From positions 1 through 9,360 of the forward strand of contig JAISIO010000073.1 of the NCBI GenBank assembly GCA_031262005.1: 9,360 bases of DNA, written 5' to 3'. Under the pieces are notes generated by a model, which worked only from the letters and a program-made list of their open reading frames with translations, ran no database searches and was not told the DNA's origin. Made by a program: the position numbers and the translations under genes. Positions 5,532-9,360 of the stretch are shown one piece after another. The number at the start of each line of letters is the position of its first letter. Position 1 is the first letter of the stretch. This DNA is from Bacteroidales bacterium. GTDB lineage: Bacteria > Bacteroidota > Bacteroidia > Bacteroidales > UBA1715.

Positions 5532-7676
5532 ATGATAGATTTTACCGATATACTCGCCGCCGCACAGCCATTTATAAAACAAACCGATGTTCAACGGATT
5601 GAAAAAGCATACAGCGAAGCTCAGCTCTACGATTCTACCGAAGAAATGTGCGACACTATGGAAACGCTACACATAGCAGTAACGAATATTGGCATTGGCG
5701 ACAAAGCAATATGTAGTGTATTGCTTTTGAGTGCTTTTCAAGATCAAAGAATTACAACAAAGTATTTGAGTGAAAATTATGGTGAAGCCGTGCGCATAAT
5801 TGTCGAAGGGCTTGCATGCGTACGCAAAATTGATACCTCAAAATCCAAATTTCATTCCGAGAATTTCATAAAATTACTCCTCAGTCAAGCCGACGACATT
5901 CGTATTATTTTACTGCTTTTGGCACAAAAATTACACGAACTGCGTTCAATAAAAAACTACGACCACGCAGCGCAAATACGTCTGTGCGAAGAACTTTCAA
6001 CGCTCTATGCGCCCATAGCACACCGACTTGGCTTGTATGCCATAAAAAACGAAATGGAGGAAATGTGCATGAAATACCTGCACAACGATGTGTACAAAAT
6101 GATTGCGCAAAAACTTGCCGAAAAAAAATCAATGCGCGATGCGTATATCAGTAATTTTATAGCCCCTATTGAAAAAGCATTGCGCGAAAAAGGCGTGCGG
6201 TGCGAAATAAAAGGACGACCAAAATCCATTCATTCGATTTGGAAAAAAATTCAAACAAGCAAAGTTTCGTTTGAACATATTTACGACCTATTCGCCATTC
6301 GCATTATTATAGATACCGAGCCGGAAAACGAAAAAAGTGCTTGTTGGAACGTGTATTCAATTGTTTCGGATTTATACCGACCTAATCCCAACCGTTTGCG
6401 CGACTGGATTTCGTCGCCCAAAAGCACCGGCTACGAATCGCTACACACTACCGTGCTGGGACAGGAAAACAAATGGGTGGAAGTGCAAATTCGCACGTGT
6501 CGCATGGACGAAATTGCCGAAAAAGGACACGCCGCTCACTGGAAGTATAAAGAAGGTGCAAATGCTGTGGGCGCAGTAGATTGGCTTGCAAAAATTCGCC
6601 AAATTCTTGAAAACCCCGATAGCGAGAGCATGGACGATGAAACAAATTCGCGTATGCAACTGTACACCGACGAAATTTTTATATTCACACCCAACAACGA
6701 TTTGCGAAAACTCAAAGCAAACGCCACCGTGCTCGATTTTGCTTACGACATTCATGGGAATATAGGAAATACCTGCGTTGGCGGCAAGGTGAACGGTAAG
6801 GTTGTACCCATAAAACACCGACTTGAAAACGGCGATAAAGTGGAAGTTCTGACTTCAAAAACGCAAACGCCTAAACGAGATTGGCTTTCGTTTGTGCAAA
6901 CGAGCAAAGCGCGCAGTCATATCAAAAAATTCTTGACCGATGCCGAATTTAAACACGTGGAGCAAGGCAAAGAAATTGTGCTGCGTAAATTTACACAAGC
7001 AAAACTAAAATTCAGTGATGACTTGGTGGTTAAGTTATTGAAACATCTTGGACTGAAAAACACCAACGATTTGTATTTGGCGGCATTGAACAATAAAATT
7101 GATTTTTCGTGCCTCAAAGAATTATTTATTGATGCACCAAAAACCGATGCCGACAAAAAAGTTACCGCCATCAATCCCGAAGAATTTAAAAATACGCTTC
7201 ACAAAAAATTAGACATCGACAGCAGCGATTTGCTTGTAATTGACAACAATGTGAACAACGTGGATTACAAATTCGCACCCTGTTGCAACCCTATAAAAGG
7301 CGACGAAATATTTGGCTTTGTAACGGCAGGCGGCGGCATCAAAATCCATCGATTGAACTGTCCGAATGCCATGAACATGCTCGAAAAATATCCATACCGT
7401 ATTATTAAAACCCAGTGGACGAGTTCAAAAAACAGCACTTCATTCACCGCTGGAATACGCATAATAGGCAACGATGACTTGGGAATAATCAATAACGTAA
7501 CTCAACTTTTGGGGCGCGAAAAAGATATTGCAATCCGCAACATATCTATCAATTCGCGCGACGGACAATTCGAGGGTTATCTATCGCTTTCGATTAACGA
7601 CAAAGAACATTTGACCAAAATTCTTGACAAAATTCGTGCAATAAAAGGTGTGCACACGGCTGAACGAGGGCAATAG
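5532..7676 (+). CDS. relA: RelA/SpoT family (p)ppGpp synthetase with degenerate hydrolase domain
   Basis: This long RSH protein of 714 residues transfers pyrophosphate from ATP to GDP/GTP to make the alarmone (p)ppGpp. Domain order: degenerate HD hydrolase domain (about 20-180), synthetase (about 225-345), TGS (about 380-440), helical region, conserved-cysteine domain (PCCNP at 583-587, H606, C610) and ACT (about 637-714). Synthetase residues are present: GRPKSIHSIWKK (228-239), Asp252 in YDLFAIR, YESLHTT (301-307) and Glu317 in EVQIRT. In the hydrolase domain the canonical HDxxED is replaced by L66, S67, Q70 and D71, and the later Asp and Asn positions are Gln132 and Glu136, so hydrolysis should be lost. 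The substrate-specificity motif reads RLRD (288-291), closer to the RxKD of bifunctional enzymes than to the ExDD of RelA. The ATG at 5532 follows a good promoter. A separate hydrolase-competent RSH is expected elsewhere. The symbol reflects presumed synthetase-only function. Confidence 0.95.
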   Translation: MIDFTDILAAAQPFIKQTDVQRIEKAYSEAQLYDSTEEMCDTMETLHIAVTNIGIGDKAICSVLLLSAFQDQRITTKYLSENYGEAVRIIVEGLACVRKIDTSKSKFHSENFIKLLLSQADDIRIILLLLAQKLHELRSIKNYDHAAQIRLCEELSTLYAPIAHRLGLYAIKNEMEEMCMKYLHNDVYKMIAQKLAEKKSMRDAYISNFIAPIEKALREKGVRCEIKGRPKSIHSIWKKIQTSKVSFEHIYDLFAIRIIIDTEPENEKSACWNVYSIVSDLYRPNPNRLRDWISSPKSTGYESLHTTVLGQENKWVEVQIRTCRMDEIAEKGHAAHWKYKEGANAVGAVDWLAKIRQILENPDSESMDDETNSRMQLYTDEIFIFTPNNDLRKLKANATVLDFAYDIHGNIGNTCVGGKVNGKVVPIKHRLENGDKVEVLTSKTQTPKRDWLSFVQTSKARSHIKKFLTDAEFKHVEQGKEIVLRKFTQAKLKFSDDLVVKLLKHLGLKNTNDLYLAALNNKIDFSCLKELFIDAPKTDADKKVTAINPEEFKNTLHKKLDIDSSDLLVIDNNVNNVDYKFAPCCNPIKGDEIFGFVTAGGGIKIHRLNCPNAMNMLEKYPYRIIKTQWTSSKNSTSFTAGIRIIGNDDLGIINNVTQLLGREKDIAIRNISINSRDGQFEGYLSLSINDKEHLTKILDKIRAIKGVHTAERGQ

Positions 7677-7679
7677 CCC

Positions 7680-7805
7680 TAAGTCCCCACACCCCCGAAG
7701 GGGGGGCTTAAGAAACGGAATAACCCGGAACAACAGAATTACCACTGAGCAAAAGTCCCCCTCGGTTGCTGAGCGAAGCCGACGCATTAGGGGATTTAGG
7801 GGTAA
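7680..7805. repeat. C/G-rich intergenic inverted-repeat element
   Basis: The stretch after relA contains AAGTCCCC twice (7681-7688 and 7753-7760), a CCCCC-GAA-GGGGGGG hairpin at 7692-7706, and GGGGATTTAGGGG at 7790-7802, which can pair with the second TCCCC block. Inside lies a GCTGAGCGAAGCCGA segment (7768-7782) that can fold partly on itself. The composition contrasts sharply with the AT-rich surroundings. Repeats built on AAGTCCCC and GGGGATTTAGGGG are, as far as I recall, scattered between genes in many Bacteroidetes genomes. The first hairpin, directly after the relA stop, could also act as a terminator, though no T-run follows. Dispersed copies cannot be tested within the window. Confidence 0.6.
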
Positions 7806-7810
7806 TTCAT

Positions 7811-7850
7811 AAAAAAGAATTAGCCTAAAATCATAGACTAATTCTTTCTT
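7811..7850. terminator. Hairpin terminator, mainly for the minus-strand lipoprotein unit
   Basis: AAAGAATTAG at 7814-7823 and CTAATTCTTT at 7838-7847 form a perfect 10-bp inverted repeat with a 14-base loop. Read on the minus strand, the stem runs into six T residues (complement of 7811-7816), as expected for an intrinsic terminator about 55-90 bases beyond the lipoprotein stop codon. On the plus strand it ends in a weaker CTTTCTT and could also stop relA transcription. The stem is AT-rich, so strength is uncertain. Confidence 0.6.
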
Positions 7851-7903
7851 GAAATGATTGATTGTGGTATTGATTTGAGAGATTAAAACGTCCAATTTAT
7901 TAG

Positions 7904-8383
7904 TTATTGAATTGTTTTATTGATTACTTCGGCATTTTCATAATCCTTATTGGTAATTGTGTACGTATAAATAAATTGAGGTTTCTTTTTTCCTGTAGTT
8001 GCTTGACTAAAAAACTCCATATTTAAAAGATTCTTTTTCTCTCTACAAAGTGGCATTTCACTATTACGAAAACAGGCAAATTGGTCTACTCGTTCATTAT
8101 TGAAATAAATGTTTACAGAGTCAATATAACTAATAGCAAAAATCCCTCTCTCACTATCACATTCGCCAGTTTCTTTGTTTATAGAATATGTAGAGTATGG
8201 GTAAATTTCAATAGTTTCTTCTTGCATGGAATCAAAATTTCCTGTTTCAAATAGTTGTACTGCATAGCCCTCAATACGTATTGTCTTATCTGTTTTGTTC
8301 TCAACAGAGTACACATTATAATTGCATTCTCCGCAACTACTCATTACAATAAGCGTGGTAATTATAAAAGATATAACTTTCAT
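7904..8383 (-). CDS. Small hypothetical lipoprotein
   Basis: I recognise no named family. The 159-residue product starts with a lipoprotein signal peptide: a hydrophobic run (about 4-14) ending at MSSC, with Cys17 the likely lipidated residue. The -3 residue is Met rather than the usual Leu/Val/Ile, so the lipobox is slightly atypical. The mature part is polar and beta-rich in appearance, with four more cysteines (20, 75, 104, 113) that could form disulfides. It ends with an IYTYTITNKDYENAE stretch (138-152) that resembles the tails of other small Bacteroidetes lipoproteins, a recollection rather than a search result. Its ATG lies five bases after the stop of the upstream metallopeptidase gene, so the two are almost certainly cotranscribed and probably act in the same compartment. 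Base composition is more AT-rich than in relA. An accessory, immunity-like or substrate-binding role is only speculation. Confidence 0.82.
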   Translation of the reverse strand: MKVISFIITTLIVMSSCGECNYNVYSVENKTDKTIRIEGYAVQLFETGNFDSMQEETIEIYPYSTYSINKETGECDSERGIFAISYIDSVNIYFNNERVDQFACFRNSEMPLCREKKNLLNMEFFSQATTGKKKPQFIYTYTITNKDYENAEVINKTIQ

Positions 8384-8388
8384 TGTAT

Positions 8389-9360
8389 TTATTTTTTGTA
8401 GTTTGCAAAAAGTTCATTTAAATAATCCTCGGTTGGATTGTTGTACATATTTCGTATAGCATCGCGCCACCCATTCCATGTTTTGACGCCATACAATGCT
8501 TTTTCTAATTGAGCTAACGTATACCCACTCACTTTATCAATAGGATAAGCAGCATCATCTTCTAAATATCGCTGATTTTTATTATCTATTAGATCCCATA
8601 CAATAGGTGTATACCCTTGTGTAATTTCGCTAAGTTTGTCTCTTTGTTGATTCCATTTCCAACTCCATTCTTGACCGTAGATATTTGTGGCAATAACAGT
8701 TTCAACTCCTTGCGCCCAACTCTCAGGCAAAAAAGGTTCTGAAAAAATCAAATCTACCAAGTATTGTCCATAAGTATACCCTATTTCCCAGTGCGAAGCA
8801 TGGGCAAGTTCATGAACTGTTGTACCAAAGATGTCTTCACTTTTTCGCCAATTTCCATCATCTTTTTTTGCAAACATTTTAATTTGAGGGCTTAGCCAGA
8901 ATTTGTTAAAATCAAAATAATGAGCACGTCCCGACTTATCCATTACTCCAATATGAATACGTTGTTTTAAGATTTTTCCGTCTGTTGGCGGTGATTTAAT
9001 TCCGAAAGTATTGTTATAATAGTATGTCCATGCGCCTCTGTGTATATGTGCATACACCCACGACATACCGCCTTTGGTAATATGCAGATTCCAATCTCCT
9101 TTTTGTTTTGGTCCATTATACCATGCCTGCCCCCAATTACCTTCCCGTATATCAAAATCTCGTCGTTCCCATTTTATTGAGTAATTTACTTCGTAACGAA
9201 ATTGGGGCAAAGTAAAATTTCCGTTAGCATCGGTAAGACAGGTTTCGGTATGAATGCTCCAACGCCCATGTACGCTTACTTGTGGCACTCCAATCTTTCC
9301 TTTAATATCATCTTGTACCGTAATTCTTCCTTTGGGTGTCCATTTCGATGGTAGTAATCC
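8389..9360 (-). CDS. Putative secreted zinc metallopeptidase (HELAH), 5' end outside window
   Basis: The reading frame is open through the window edge at 9360, so the gene is 5'-partial; 323 residues are visible. A GTG at 9288 is an in-frame valine codon, not a convincing start, because the conserved-looking domain begins before it. The visible N-terminal part (GRITVQDD..., GVPQVSVHGRW, then TDANGNFTLP) resembles a carboxypeptidase-regulatory-like beta-sandwich, common in exported Bacteroidetes proteins. A zincin motif HELAH follows (visible residues 183-187, bases 8800-8814), with His183 and His187 as zinc ligands and Glu184 as the catalytic base. Downstream, ESWAQGVE (visible 213-220) offers glutamates that could be the third ligand. 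The C-terminal part is helical with many aromatic residues and contains no obvious sorting domain. The stop codon lies five bases before the lipoprotein ATG. Signal peptide and total length cannot be judged. Peptidase activity is inferred from the motif and the substrate is unknown. Confidence 0.78.
   Translation of the reverse strand, partial: GLLPSKWTPKGRITVQDDIKGKIGVPQVSVHGRWSIHTETCLTDANGNFTLPQFRYEVNYSIKWERRDFDIREGNWGQAWYNGPKQKGDWNLHITKGGMSWVYAHIHRGAWTYYYNNTFGIKSPPTDGKILKQRIHIGVMDKSGRAHYFDFNKFWLSPQIKMFAKKDDGNWRKSEDIFGTTVHELAHASHWEIGYTYGQYLVDLIFSEPFLPESWAQGVETVIATNIYGQEWSWKWNQQRDKLSEITQGYTPIVWDLIDNKNQRYLEDDAAYPIDKVSGYTLAQLEKALYGVKTWNGWRDAIRNMYNNPTEDYLNELFANYKK

Noticed and set aside
6441..6818. 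125-codon open frame antisense to relA
   Set aside because: It lies wholly inside the conserved synthetase-TGS coding region, and its translation shows no recognisable domain or signal. It is a shadow of relA codon usage.
7581..7895. 104-codon minus-strand frame across the relA end and the intergenic repeats
   Set aside because: It overlaps the conserved ACT domain of relA and reads through both hairpins, and its product is low in plausibility. No start signal is visible.
9286..9288. GTG as the true start of the metallopeptidase gene
   Set aside because: The frame stays open upstream to the window edge, and the preceding residues (GRITVQDD...) belong to the same beta-sandwich-like domain. 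An exported protein should also begin with a signal peptide, which is absent here.

Overview
The window looks like a chromosomal segment of a Bacteroidetes bacterium, probably of the order Bacteroidales. The protein sequences read as Bacteroidetes orthologues. Shine-Dalgarno sequences are weak or absent. The promoters between rbfA and relA fit the TAnnTTTG -7 element typical of that phylum. Base composition is moderately AT-rich. No tRNA, rRNA, CRISPR array or transposase was seen, and no gene-free stretch exceeds 300 bases.

Layout. (1) 75-2405, plus strand: surE (survival nucleotidase), a 100-residue membrane protein and lpxB (lipid A disaccharide synthase), all in one direction. (2) 2432-5423, minus strand, read from right to left: rbfA (30S maturation factor), a class I SAM methyltransferase with a hydrophobic tail (stop and start overlap by one base), a stand-alone class III nucleotidyl cyclase, and an N-carbamoylputrescine amidase. 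lpxB and the amidase gene converge with only 26 bases between their stop codons. (3) 5424-5531: a divergent promoter region serving rbfA and relA. (4) 5532-7676, plus strand: a long RelA/SpoT homologue with an intact (p)ppGpp synthetase domain but a ruined hydrolase site. (5) 7677-7903: an intergenic stretch with a C/G-rich hairpin repeat element and a perfect AT-rich inverted repeat that can serve as a terminator. (6) 7904-9360, minus strand: a two-gene unit made of a putative secreted zinc metallopeptidase (HELAH motif, 5' end outside the window) followed five bases later by a small lipoprotein. This block is visibly more AT-rich than the housekeeping genes and reads as accessory.

Most genes are core: outer-membrane biogenesis, ribosome maturation, the stringent response and polyamine synthesis. 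The parts that merit attention are the orphan cyclase, whose whole catalytic residue set is present although no recognisable cyclic-nucleotide effector lies beside it (it resembles stand-alone cyclases such as those of Pycsar defence, but the system is not complete here); the hydrolase-dead RelA that keeps an R-x-(K/R)-D motif; and the uncharacterised metallopeptidase/lipoprotein pair.
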